From NCBI GenBank assembly GCA_004552595.1, contig SFNX01000012.1:1-47423 (forward strand): a stretch of DNA of 47,423 bases. The letters run 5' to 3'. A program made the translations under genes and the position numbers. Shown here one piece after another: positions 1 to 8,668 of this stretch (the first letter of the stretch is position 1; each line of letters begins with the position of its first letter). Source of the DNA: Lachnospiraceae bacterium (GTDB lineage Bacteria > Bacillota > Clostridia > Lachnospirales > Lachnospiraceae). The notes beneath the pieces are model-generated. The model had not been told where the DNA came from, searched no databases, and saw only the letters and a list, made by a program, of their open reading frames with translations.

Positions 1-1071
1 AACACCTGTGACTCTCTTTGCCTTCTTTGAGAGAAATAGAGAAATTGTCCCTATTCCGCAATACAAATCCCAGACATTTTTTCCACTTAAAATGTTATCC
101 TGAATCGCTGTATTATCGCCCTCATAGCCTGAGCCATTTAAATCAACATTACTCATGGCATATTCCATCGCCTTTTCATAAAGCTTTCTTGTCTGAGCCG
201 GATTAACCTGGAAGAAAGACATCGGTCCTATCTTAAATTTAATATCGCCGATGTAATCGGTGATTGTATCTTCTCCAAAAAGAGTTTCGCATCTGTCACC
301 TAATATAACGTTAGTATTTTTCTTATTAATGTTAATGCAAATTGACTTGATTCCCGGCACATTCTCAAGCAGTTCAACTAATACATCAGCGCGCTTAAGT
401 GAGTCTTCATTTATTACAAGGCACACCATTATTTCTCCTGTGCTAAAGCCCTTTCTTATCAGAACATGCCTTACTGTCCCCTTTCCGCTTGCCTCATCAT
501 ATGGCATAACACCACATTTCTTCATGTATGAGATTACTGCATCAAGAATCTGTTTATTCTCACTTACACCTAAGAAACAGTCTTTTGTTTCAACTATACT
601 GTGCGTTCTTTTTGCATAAAAACCTGCTATTATTTCTCCGTCTTTTGAAAGTCCGATTGGGTACTGTGCCTTGTTTCTGTATCGGTATGGATTCTCCATC
701 CCGATTATGTTTTCCGTAATGCTGTCAATATAATCTTTGTCAAAATCGCCAATCCTTACTAAGTCGCTCTTCACCTTGTTTTCTTTAAACGAAAGCTGTG
801 CTTCATACGACATTGCCATTATCTGACAACCTCCACATTGTCTGTGGCTTTCACACGGTGGGTTTACCCTGTCTTTAGAAGGCTTAATTATTTCAACAAC
901 CCGTGCAAATGAATAGTTTTTCTTAACCTTCGTAAGTCCTGCCCTTACCGTATCTCCGATTATTGCGTCCTTAACAAAAAGGGTATAGCCATCAACTTTG
1001 CCTATACCCTCTCCGGTTTCACTCATATCTGTGATTTCTACTTCTAAAATCTGATTCTTAGAATAATTCAT
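1..1071 (-). CDS. rlmD: 23S rRNA (uracil-5-)-methyltransferase, RlmD/RlmCD (RumA) family, 3' end missing
   Basis: This gene runs off the left edge: 357 codons are present and the frame is still open at base 1. The N-terminal ~60 residues form a TRAM-type RNA-binding domain. Cys73, Cys79, Cys82 and Cys165 fit the 4Fe-4S cluster ligands of the RumA family. Near the edge lies the SAM motif DLYCGIGTISLFLS. The enzyme makes m5U in 23S rRNA; Firmicutes versions may modify both U747 and U1939, which cannot be told from this sequence. The catalytic Cys loop lies beyond the window. The start at 1071 is two bases after the yhaM stop, so it is probably the last gene of the htrA-yhaM-rlmD operon. A polar stretch of about 14 residues before the SAM motif (around residues 315-330) looks like a loop insertion. 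Confidence 0.92.
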   Translation of the reverse strand, partial: MNYSKNQILEVEITDMSETGEGIGKVDGYTLFVKDAIIGDTVRAGLTKVKKNYSFARVVEIIKPSKDRVNPPCESHRQCGGCQIMAMSYEAQLSFKENKVKSDLVRIGDFDKDYIDSITENIIGMENPYRYRNKAQYPIGLSKDGEIIAGFYAKRTHSIVETKDCFLGVSENKQILDAVISYMKKCGVMPYDEASGKGTVRHVLIRKGFSTGEIMVCLVINEDSLKRADVLVELLENVPGIKSICININKKNTNVILGDRCETLFGEDTITDYIGDIKFKIGPMSFFQVNPAQTRKLYEKAMEYAMSNVDLNGSGYEGDNTAIQDNILSGKNVWDLYCGIGTISLFLSKKAKRVTGV

Positions 1072-1073
1072 AC

Positions 1074-2021
1074 TTAATCCTGGTTCTTTGTAGTCTTTCT
1101 GATATTTGATTCTATAAATCTTGAATATCTCCACTCATTTTCTGATGGCTTTAAAATGTCTTCCTTAAATGTTTCAATCTTTGCATCTGTATTATCTGCA
1201 AAGCTTAATGCAACAGCTTCAATAAGTGCCGGCTTCTTTGGCGAGCCAAATTCAAGCTCCCCATGATGAGCCAAAATACAATGCTTGAGTTCTGATGCCT
1301 GCTTTTTAGGAAATCCCGGAATATCTTCAATTCTTTCGGAAACCATTTCATATCCCATAACTATATGCCCTAAAAGCTGACCATCGTCAGTATAATCATT
1401 CATCGGAAATTCGGAAAATTCCTTAACCTTGGCAATATCATGAAGTATCGCTGCACTGATAAGCAAATCTCTGTTTAAAATATCATATGCCGATGCAAGA
1501 TAATTACACAACTTTGCAACTGACAAAGTATGCTCAAGAAGTCCGCCGATAAAATTGTGATGTACAGATTTTGCGGCAGAACTCTTCTTAAACTGTCTTA
1601 TAAATTCCTCATCCTTTTCAAAAAAGTCTTCAAGAAGCATTCTATAGTGAATAGTCTTAACACTCTTTATAATATCTAAAAGCTCTGCATACATTTTATC
1701 GATATCTTTGTCTGAGACAGGCATGTAATTTGCCTCATCATATTCACCCTCGCGACATTTGCGCACTCGTGAAACATTTAACTGTTTTGCACCATTAAAT
1801 ACCTGAACGGATGCAGTAATCTCAACATAATCAAGTGCTTCAAAATCATCTATCCCGGCTGAATTAGGAGACCATATTTTTGCATCCATTGTTCCTGTTC
1901 TGTCCTGAACAATAAGATTGTCATATGGTTTTCCGTTCTTTGTAACCGCGGAAGTTTTACTTTTTACAAAATATATTTCAGAAACGTTTTCGCCATCATT
2001 CAGGCTTTCTATAAATTTCAT
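1074..2021 (-). CDS. yhaM: 3'-5' exoribonuclease YhaM-like (OB-fold plus HD domain)
   Basis: The 315-residue length matches Bacillus YhaM (about 314). Residues 1-100 look like an OB-fold nucleic-acid-binding domain (VQDRTGTMDAKIW). The C-terminal half is an HD metal-dependent phosphohydrolase domain with AAILHDIAKV as the HD pair and an upstream HNFIGGLLEHT histidine. The family degrades RNA or ssDNA from the 3' end in the cytoplasm. The start is supported by GGAGG nine bases upstream. It overlaps the htrA-like stop by four bases (ATGA), so the two are translationally coupled. The family call is firm; the substrate is inferred from homologues. Confidence 0.9.
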   Translation of the reverse strand: MKFIESLNDGENVSEIYFVKSKTSAVTKNGKPYDNLIVQDRTGTMDAKIWSPNSAGIDDFEALDYVEITASVQVFNGAKQLNVSRVRKCREGEYDEANYMPVSDKDIDKMYAELLDIIKSVKTIHYRMLLEDFFEKDEEFIRQFKKSSAAKSVHHNFIGGLLEHTLSVAKLCNYLASAYDILNRDLLISAAILHDIAKVKEFSEFPMNDYTDDGQLLGHIVMGYEMVSERIEDIPGFPKKQASELKHCILAHHGELEFGSPKKPALIEAVALSFADNTDAKIETFKEDILKPSENEWRYSRFIESNIRKTTKNQD

Positions 2022-3475
2022 TTAAGTGCCTCCAAATAAATCTCATACGAGAACTCAACATATCCGTCCTTACCGAGTCGTTTAACTGTAACCATAGCTG
2101 TGTCTCCCGGCTGGCATTTACTCATTGCCACTCTGTAATCGTTAAATGAGCGAATGTCCGTTGTTCCGAGCTTGACAATAACATCTCCATTCTGGATTCC
2201 GCCATTCATTGCAGGAGAATCAACTACAACCTGCTTAACATACGCGCCCTCAGGAACTTCCAGCTCTTCCATTGCCGACTTCGTAACGTCCGTTCCGATA
2301 ATTCCAAGATATGCCACATCCTGACCGTTTGAGAGCTTCTCAATCTTTTGCTTAATATCAGAAATCGAATATGCATGAATCAGATTCTTAGTATCCTGTT
2401 TCGTTCCGCCCTGGAAAATGATACCAAGAACATTTCCGTCAAGGTCAATAAGTACTCCGCTTCCTTCTACTGAGCCGTATATGTCAGTAGTAATATATCT
2501 GATATTTGAATCCGCGTATTCTATTACTCTTGTGTTTGATGTGACAGTACCTACTGCCATTGAATCTTCTATACCAAGCGGTGCTCCTAGTGCAATGATT
2601 GGTGTACCGTTAAGTGTAGGAATGGTTGAATTTCCAAGCTTGGCAGTTGCATAGGCATCCTTCGTGGATTCTTCTATGTCCTCAAGTTCAACCGCGACTA
2701 CTACAAGTCCTGTACTCTTATCTGCTTTTTTAACTTTTCCTTTATTCGTTTTACCGTCACAGAATGTAACTTCTATTTCCTTTGAAGTATCTAAATCATT
2801 TGCATTAGTAATGATAAGAAGCTCTTTTCCGTTATCTGCAACAATAAGTCCCGATGAAACATCACCTGTCTCATATGGATTGTTGAACCAGTCAGTGCTT
2901 TCAGTAACGCCTCTAACCTTTGTAAGTGATCTTTTCGCAACATTTGCAACATCCGATAAATCACGGTATAGCTTTTTATAATCACTTAATGTAATCTCTT
3001 CCTTCTGAATAATCAGGGTTTTGGTATTATCATCACCTGTGGTTTCCGTACTTTCTTCATTTTCATCAGTCTCTGTTTGCTCTTTAACTTCTGTATTGTT
3101 TTTATCCGGTTCGCTTATTTCTTCCTCGATTTCATTTGTTTCAGGTATTTCACCTTCCACACCGCCATCGTCTTTCACAATTTCCGAATTAACTTTTTCT
3201 TCCTGAGTCAAATTAGTCTCTTCATCCGGTTCGACCTCAGAAGTATTTACAGAAGATTCATCCTCAGGAATTGATACTAAATCAAACTTTTCAGGATTAA
3301 TTTTTTCATATATTATTGGAGCAAAAATCGCAAAAATAACACAGGCCGTTAAACCCGCAATGATTCCCATTCCAATACTTTTTATTGTATTAACTGCAAG
3401 ACGTTTTTTATTAAGCGGTTTTTTCTTAATTGTCTCTGTGACAAACTCGTAATCTTTATTGTTCTCTTCACTCAT
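2018..3475 (-). CDS. HtrA/DegP-like PDZ protein with a degraded serine-protease triad (likely pseudoprotease)
   Basis: The protein has 485 residues from the ATG at 3475. A short cytoplasmic N-terminus precedes one membrane helix (about 31-56). An acidic Ser/Thr/Glu-rich linker (about 70-150) follows, then a trypsin-fold domain (about 165-385) and a C-terminal PDZ domain (about 395-480). The fold is clear, but the catalytic positions are not. The TN-x-H motif reads TNAND, so His is Asn226. The Asp motif DLAVL reads GLVVV, so Asp is Gly256. The serine motif GNSGGP reads EGSGVL, keeping Ser339 but losing the oxyanion glycines. It should be exported and anchored outside the membrane as a sensor or scaffold, which is inference. 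An in-frame TTG at 3562 was rejected because it lies upstream of the predicted transcription start. It leads the yhaM-rlmD operon. Confidence 0.88.
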   Translation of the reverse strand: MSEENNKDYEFVTETIKKKPLNKKRLAVNTIKSIGMGIIAGLTACVIFAIFAPIIYEKINPEKFDLVSIPEDESSVNTSEVEPDEETNLTQEEKVNSEIVKDDGGVEGEIPETNEIEEEISEPDKNNTEVKEQTETDENEESTETTGDDNTKTLIIQKEEITLSDYKKLYRDLSDVANVAKRSLTKVRGVTESTDWFNNPYETGDVSSGLIVADNGKELLIITNANDLDTSKEIEVTFCDGKTNKGKVKKADKSTGLVVVAVELEDIEESTKDAYATAKLGNSTIPTLNGTPIIALGAPLGIEDSMAVGTVTSNTRVIEYADSNIRYITTDIYGSVEGSGVLIDLDGNVLGIIFQGGTKQDTKNLIHAYSISDIKQKIEKLSNGQDVAYLGIIGTDVTKSAMEELEVPEGAYVKQVVVDSPAMNGGIQNGDVIVKLGTTDIRSFNDYRVAMSKCQPGDTAMVTVKRLGKDGYVEFSYEIYLEALK

Positions 3476-3533
3476 ATTACTACCTGTAAATAATACCGGA
3501 TTCAAAAATTTACTTAAAAAAACACTCCCTAAA

Positions 3534-3562
3534 AGTATACTAAATATAAATGGATATAGCAA
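3534..3562 (-). promoter_or_regulatory. Sigma-A type promoter for the htrA-like/yhaM/rlmD operon
   Basis: On the minus strand, -35 TTGCTA (3557-3562) and -10 TATACT (3534-3539) are separated by 17 bases. Transcription would start near 3527, about 50 bases before the ATG at 3475. This placement supports that ATG over the earlier TTG. Confidence 0.6.
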
Positions 3563-3579
3563 TAAAGCCTTATAGAATG

Positions 3580-3585
3580 TATAAT
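3580..3585 (+). promoter_or_regulatory. Candidate -10 element for mutS2
   Basis: A perfect TATAAT lies 35 bases before the mutS2 start. The hexamer at the expected -35 distance (3557-3562, TAGCAA) is poor on this strand and coincides with the -35 of the divergent htrA promoter. The two promoters would then be back to back. This is a weak call because only one element is good. Confidence 0.35.
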
Positions 3586-3620
3586 ATACGTGCTGTTAAA
3601 GCTTTATTTAAGGAAATAAA

Positions 3621-6011
3621 ATGAACGAAAAATCACTTAGAATTCTTGAATACAATAAAATAATCGAAATGCTTTCATCAAAGGCTCATTCTAAGGCAGG
3701 AAAGCTTCTTTGTGATGGCTTAAAACCAATAGATAACTTAAACGAAGTGATATCTTCGCTTCAGAATACGGATGATGCCCTAAAGCGTCTTTTAAGAAAT
3801 GGCAATATATCTTTTGCCGGAAATAAAGATATCAGGCAGTCCCTGTTAAGACTTAAAAAAGGCAGCTCGCTTAATGCTTTAGAGCTCCTCTTAATATGTG
3901 ACCTTTTAGAAGCGTCATCCAGGGTAAAATCATACCTTAAAAAAGAACACCCTGACGATGAAGACGATTCACTCGATAAATACTACGCAATGCTTGAACC
4001 TCTTACTAAGCATTCGTTGGAAATTCGAAGATGTATTATTTCAGAAGATGAAATCGCAGATGATGCAAGTAGTGAGCTTAAGGCAATCAGACGTCATATT
4101 AAAGGTACAAACGATAAAATTCATTCTGAGCTTACCCGTATGGTTAACACTACATACCGTACATATTTACAGGATGCCGTCATCACTATGAGAGATGGCA
4201 GGTACTGTATTCCTGTTAAGGCAGAGTACAAGTCAAATGTACCGGGAATGGTTCATGACCAGTCAGGTTCACAGTCGACATTTTTTATAGAGCCTGCTGC
4301 CATCGTTAATCTTAATAACGAGCTTAAGCAGCTTTCAATCGATGAAGAACGGGAAGTTGGGGTCATTCTTGCAAAGCTTTCTTCGGATTTATCAGATCAT
4401 CTTGATGAAATCATGACTGATTCAGAGGTTCTGACTATTCTTGATTTTATTTTTGCTAAAGCAAACCTTGCTCTTGATATGAATGCAACAAGACCTCTTT
4501 ACAATGTCTTTGGCCACGTTAACCTAAAGAAAGCAAGGCATCCGCTTCTTGATAAGAACAAAGTCGTTCCTATTGATATAAAGCTTGGTTATGATTTTGA
4601 CCTTCTTATAATTACAGGTCCTAATACAGGCGGAAAAACAGTTGCACTAAAAACTATCGGTCTTCTGTCGCTTATGGGGCAGGCAGGGCTTTTCATTCCT
4701 GCAAAGGATGCCTCTGAGCTTTCGATTTTTGATAATATATATGCTGATATTGGTGATGAGCAAAGTATTGAGCAGTCGCTTTCTACATTCTCATCTCATA
4801 TGAAAAACATCGTCGAAATATTACATGAAGCAGATGAAAAATCACTGTGCCTTTTTGACGAGCTTGGGGCAGGCACAGACCCGATTGAAGGCGCCGCTCT
4901 TGCAATATCTGTACTATCAGATCTCCATGCAAGAAAGGTTCGTTCAGTAGCAACAACTCACTACAGTGAACTTAAGGTATATGCACTTCAAGAAGAAGGC
5001 GTTGAAAATGCCTGCTGTGAATTTGACGTTGATACGCTTCGTCCTACTTACAGATTATTAATCGGAATTGCAGGTAAGAGTAACGCCTTTGCAATTTCTT
5101 CAAAGCTTGGACTTCCTTCATACATTATTGATGATGCAAAGTCACGAATTTCAAAGAAGGATGAAAGCTTTGAGGATGTATTGACAGAGCTTGAAAATAA
5201 CCGTGTTATAATCGAAAATGAAAAAGCAGAGATTGAAAAATTAAAGCGTGAAATTGAACTTCTGAAGAAGGATTATGAAAATCGTCAGAAAAAGCTTTTA
5301 GAATCAAAAGATAAAATCATAAGGGAAGCGACTGAAGAGGCGCGTGAGATTTTGCAGGATGCTAAAAATACAGCGGACATAGCAATAAGAGACCTTATGA
5401 AAAAAGAAAACCGCGGCGATATCCGTTCAATGGAAAGGAATCGAACTAAGCTTAGGGAGAAAATCGACAATACAAATTCAAAGGTTTCAATAAACTCTTC
5501 TACCGTCAATAAGAAGAAAAACAAACCATCCGATTTTAAGCTTGGTGAAGATGTCCGCATAATTTCCCTTAATATGGAAGGAACAATTAATTCTTTACCT
5601 GATTCAAAGGGCAATTTGTATGTCCTGTGTGGTATTATGAGAATGCAGGCCAAAATGGATGACATAGAGTTTATTGATAAGCCCGATATTATTGTTAAAG
5701 ACATGAAATTCAAATCAGGCGACTTATCGAAAAAGAGTCACCAGAAATCGCTTTCAAAGGCATCAAGTATTTCGATGGAGATTAACCTTCTTGGTAAGAT
5801 GGTTGATGAAGCGATTGCAGAGCTTGATAAATATCTTGACGATGCTTATTTATCTCACCTGTCATCAGTAAGAATAGTACATGGAAAAGGAACCGGCGCA
5901 TTAAGAAACGCAGTTCACAACTATCTTAAAAATGTATCATATGTTAGTTCCTATCGACTTGCCGAATATGGTGAAGGCGATGCCGGTGTAACAATAGTAG
6001 AATTTAAATAA
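3621..6011 (+). CDS. mutS2: MutS2 / RqcU: ATPase with C-terminal Smr domain
   Basis: The 796 residues match the usual MutS2 size (about 785). There is an N-terminal MutS core/clamp region. The ABC-type ATPase has Walker A GPNTGGKT near residue 333 and Walker B LCLFDELGAGTDP near 410. A charged coiled coil spans about 510-640 and a C-terminal Smr domain about 715-796, with HGKGTGALR near 752. The family suppresses recombination, and in Bacillus MutS2 also splits collided ribosomes. The first Smr motif, usually LDLR or LDxH, reads INLL here. The start has AAGGA eight bases upstream. It is followed 20 bases later by a two-component system, probably in the same transcript. Confidence 0.95.
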   Translation: MNEKSLRILEYNKIIEMLSSKAHSKAGKLLCDGLKPIDNLNEVISSLQNTDDALKRLLRNGNISFAGNKDIRQSLLRLKKGSSLNALELLLICDLLEASSRVKSYLKKEHPDDEDDSLDKYYAMLEPLTKHSLEIRRCIISEDEIADDASSELKAIRRHIKGTNDKIHSELTRMVNTTYRTYLQDAVITMRDGRYCIPVKAEYKSNVPGMVHDQSGSQSTFFIEPAAIVNLNNELKQLSIDEEREVGVILAKLSSDLSDHLDEIMTDSEVLTILDFIFAKANLALDMNATRPLYNVFGHVNLKKARHPLLDKNKVVPIDIKLGYDFDLLIITGPNTGGKTVALKTIGLLSLMGQAGLFIPAKDASELSIFDNIYADIGDEQSIEQSLSTFSSHMKNIVEILHEADEKSLCLFDELGAGTDPIEGAALAISVLSDLHARKVRSVATTHYSELKVYALQEEGVENACCEFDVDTLRPTYRLLIGIAGKSNAFAISSKLGLPSYIIDDAKSRISKKDESFEDVLTELENNRVIIENEKAEIEKLKREIELLKKDYENRQKKLLESKDKIIREATEEAREILQDAKNTADIAIRDLMKKENRGDIRSMERNRTKLREKIDNTNSKVSINSSTVNKKKNKPSDFKLGEDVRIISLNMEGTINSLPDSKGNLYVLCGIMRMQAKMDDIEFIDKPDIIVKDMKFKSGDLSKKSHQKSLSKASSISMEINLLGKMVDEAIAELDKYLDDAYLSHLSSVRIVHGKGTGALRNAVHNYLKNVSYVSSYRLAEYGEGDAGVTIVEFK

Positions 6012-6031
6012 CATAACAAGCAGGAGAAAAA

Positions 6032-6745
6032 ATGGCTAAGCAGAAAATATTGATTGTTGATGATGATAACGTAATTGCAGAACTTATTCAGCTTTACCTT
6101 ACAAAAGAGTGCTTTGACACTAAAATAGTTAATGACGGAGATTTGGCAATTAATGAATTTGAAAGCTATCAGCCGGATCTTATTCTTCTTGATTTGATGC
6201 TCCCGGGAATGGATGGTTATCAGATTTGTCGCGAAATAAGAGCCAAGTCAGACACTCCGATAATAACGGTTTCAGCTAAGGGTGAGGTTTTTGACAAAGT
6301 ATTAAGCTTTGAGCTTGGTGCTGATGATTACATAGAAAAGCCTTTTGAGCCAAAGGAATTAATAGCGAGAATTAAAGCAGTATTGCGAAGGTGTACGCCT
6401 CAGAAAAAGGAAGAGCCTGTTCTTAACCAAAGTAATAATATTAAGCTGGTTTCTTTCCCTGACCTTGAAATTAACCTTACTAACTATACAGTTACGTATA
6501 AAGGTGAATATTTAGAAATGCCTCCGAAGGAAATTGAGCTTTTATATTTCCTGGCATCAAACCCAAATCAGGTATTCACACGTGATCAGCTCCTTGATAA
6601 CATATGGGGCTATGAGTATATAGGTGATACACGTACAGTTGACGTTCATATTAAGAGAATTCGTGAAAAGCTGCCTGATAACGAAACATGGAGAGTTTTC
6701 ACCGTATGGGGCGTCGGATACAAATTCGAAGCTAAAAGAAAATGA
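6032..6745 (+). CDS. OmpR/PhoB-family response regulator
   Basis: The 237-residue protein has a receiver domain (1-120) with acidic residues Asp10-Asp12. The phospho-acceptor is Asp54 in LLDLMLPGMDG, and the conserved Lys sits in EKPFEP. A C-terminal winged helix (about 140-235) carries the family pattern ending TVWGVGYKF. It binds DNA when phosphorylated; the regulon cannot be read from the sequence. GGAG sits nine bases before the start. The stop overlaps the kinase start by four bases (ATGA), so the two are a cognate pair. It resembles PhoP/VicR-type regulators, without enough specificity to name it. Confidence 0.95.
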   Translation: MAKQKILIVDDDNVIAELIQLYLTKECFDTKIVNDGDLAINEFESYQPDLILLDLMLPGMDGYQICREIRAKSDTPIITVSAKGEVFDKVLSFELGADDYIEKPFEPKELIARIKAVLRRCTPQKKEEPVLNQSNNIKLVSFPDLEINLTNYTVTYKGEYLEMPPKEIELLYFLASNPNQVFTRDQLLDNIWGYEYIGDTRTVDVHIKRIREKLPDNETWRVFTVWGVGYKFEAKRK

Positions 6746-8160
6746 AAAAAAGAAAAACTCTTTATTTAAAGTTTATAATTACATACCTGATATTCGGTGT
6801 TTTGTCGTTTATAACAATCGCAACGTTTACTTCTTCCAAGACAACCGATTATCTTGTCAAAAACGAAGCAGCCGCCCTTTATAAGGAGGCTACTTTAATA
6901 TCCAATAAATACGCTACTTACTTCTATAATGACAGCGTAAGCAGAACTGATATTGAAGATCAGCTTAGCGCGATTGATACACTCACATCTGCCGCAATCT
7001 GGATTATCAACTCAGACGGACATATAATGTACACTACAAGATATGCAAGAATTCTTAACAATACAATTGAGAATTTTGATCCGGTTTCTGATATCGGAAC
7101 CTACAGTGTAAATGATTTTTACGGTATCTTTCCTGAAAAGACTCTGAGTGTTTTTTCACCAATCACTTATAATTACACAGTTCCCGGATATGTAGTCATC
7201 AACTATCCGATGGAAAGTATAATGGAAAAGCAGGAAAAAATTATGCTTATTTCATATATTACTCTCGGAATAGTTTTCATTTTATCTACAATAATTCTTA
7301 TCGTTTTTACTGATGCCGTTTATATTCCTCTTAATCAGGTAACTACTGCTGCCGAAAAATATGCAGAAGGTGATTTGAAATACACCTTTGATGTTAACAG
7401 AACAGATGAAATGGGATATCTTTGTGCACAGCTAAATTACATGGCAAACCGTCTGTCAGAACAGGAAGATAACCAGAAGAAATTTATTGCAAATGTATCT
7501 CATGATTTCCGCTCTCCTCTTACTTCTATAAGAGGATATCTTGAGGCTATGGTTGACGGAACAATTCCGCCTGAAATGCACGATAAATATCTTAGTATCT
7601 TGTTAAACGAGACAGAAAGACTGACTAAGCTTACTAACTCGCTTCTGACACTAAACAACCTGAATACTACGGGCATGGTTTTGGAAATTACCGACTTTGA
7701 CATTAACAAAGTTATTAAAGATACAATAGAAACATTTGAAGGAACATGCAAAAACAAGATGCTTAAAGTCAATCTTGTCCTCTCGGGAAAAGAGCTCTTT
7801 GTGTCTGCAGATATGACAAGAATACAGCAGGTGTTGTATAACCTTATTGACAATGCAATTAAATTTTCAGATAACGAAAAGACAATAAAGATCGAAACAA
7901 CAGAGAAAAACGATACCGCTTTTGTGTCTGTTAAGGACGAAGGAATCGGTATTCCAAAGGACAGCTTAAAACACATATTTGACCGTTTTTATAAAACCGA
8001 TTTATCACGTGGTAAAGATAAAAAGGGTACAGGTCTTGGTCTCTCAATAACAAAAGAAATAATAAAAGCCCACCATGAGAACATTAACGTTATCTCTACG
8101 GAGGGCGTTGGTACTGAGTTCATTTTCACTCTTCCAAAATCAAAGGAAGAAGATATATAA
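6742..8160 (+). CDS. Membrane sensor histidine kinase (HAMP, HisKA, HATPase_c)
   Basis: The protein has 472 residues. One membrane helix lies at about 8-30, an extracytoplasmic sensing region at about 31-160, and a second helix at about 165-190. A HAMP linker (about 195-245) leads to HisKA with the phospho-accepting His254 in FIANVSHDFRSPLTS. The ATPase domain shows the N box LIDNAIKFS, G1 DEGIGI and G2 GTGLGLSI. It is the partner of the regulator at 6032-6745. The sensed signal is unknown; the ectodomain has no family I recognise. The stop at 8160 directly abuts the stop of the convergent trmL, leaving no room for a terminator between them. Confidence 0.95.
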   Translation: MKKRKTLYLKFIITYLIFGVLSFITIATFTSSKTTDYLVKNEAAALYKEATLISNKYATYFYNDSVSRTDIEDQLSAIDTLTSAAIWIINSDGHIMYTTRYARILNNTIENFDPVSDIGTYSVNDFYGIFPEKTLSVFSPITYNYTVPGYVVINYPMESIMEKQEKIMLISYITLGIVFILSTIILIVFTDAVYIPLNQVTTAAEKYAEGDLKYTFDVNRTDEMGYLCAQLNYMANRLSEQEDNQKKFIANVSHDFRSPLTSIRGYLEAMVDGTIPPEMHDKYLSILLNETERLTKLTNSLLTLNNLNTTGMVLEITDFDINKVIKDTIETFEGTCKNKMLKVNLVLSGKELFVSADMTRIQQVLYNLIDNAIKFSDNEKTIKIETTEKNDTAFVSVKDEGIGIPKDSLKHIFDRFYKTDLSRGKDKKGTGLGLSITKEIIKAHHENINVISTEGVGTEFIFTLPKSKEEDI

Positions 8161-8652
8161 TTACCAGTCATTAAGTCTGTGAAGAGTTCCTTCAAGATTC
8201 ATATTTATAAATCCGTTTTGTCTTAATGCTTCAAATAAAATAATAGCAACTGAATTAGACAGATTAAGCGATCTTATTTCTTCAAGCATAGGAATTCTTA
8301 TACATGTATCTTTATAATCAACAAGTATTTCCTCAGGTATTCCCCTGCTTTCAGGACCGAACATTATATATGCATCACTGTCATATTTAACGTCACTGTA
8401 ACACTTCTTAGCCTTTGTAGTAGCCATAAATATTTTTGGATTATTATTTTTTTCAAGAAAATCACTGAAATTAACGTACCTGTGCACGTCAAGATTCTTC
8501 CAGTAATCCATACCTGCCCTTAATAGTGCCTTTTCCGATAAGGAAAATCCTATTGGGTCAATCAAATGTAAAGTCGTACCCGTTGCATAACAGGTACGAC
8601 CAATATTTCCGGTGTTCGCCGGAATTTCCGGCTCAAATAATACAATGTTCAT
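8161..8652 (-). CDS. trmL: tRNA (cytidine/uridine-34-2'-O)-methyltransferase TrmL
   Basis: The 163 residues are the normal size for this single-domain SPOUT methyltransferase. The N-terminus LFEPEIPANTGNIGRTC, the middle GPESRGIPEE and the C-terminal LNLSNSVAIILFEALRQ are the three signature motifs that form the trefoil-knot SAM site. The enzyme methylates the ribose of the wobble base in tRNA-Leu isoacceptors. Only a weak ribosome site (GAAAGAATGA) precedes the start. It follows the aminotransferase gene by 16 bases and is probably the last gene of the run that begins at 12635. Confidence 0.94.
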   Translation of the reverse strand: MNIVLFEPEIPANTGNIGRTCYATGTTLHLIDPIGFSLSEKALLRAGMDYWKNLDVHRYVNFSDFLEKNNNPKIFMATTKAKKCYSDVKYDSDAYIMFGPESRGIPEEILVDYKDTCIRIPMLEEIRSLNLSNSVAIILFEALRQNGFINMNLEGTLHRLNDW

Positions 8653-8668
8653 TAATTCATTCTTTCAA

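Noticed and set aside
260..619. Plus-strand reading frames at the left edge
   Set aside because: They are antisense to the clear RlmD-type coding sequence that runs through base 1.
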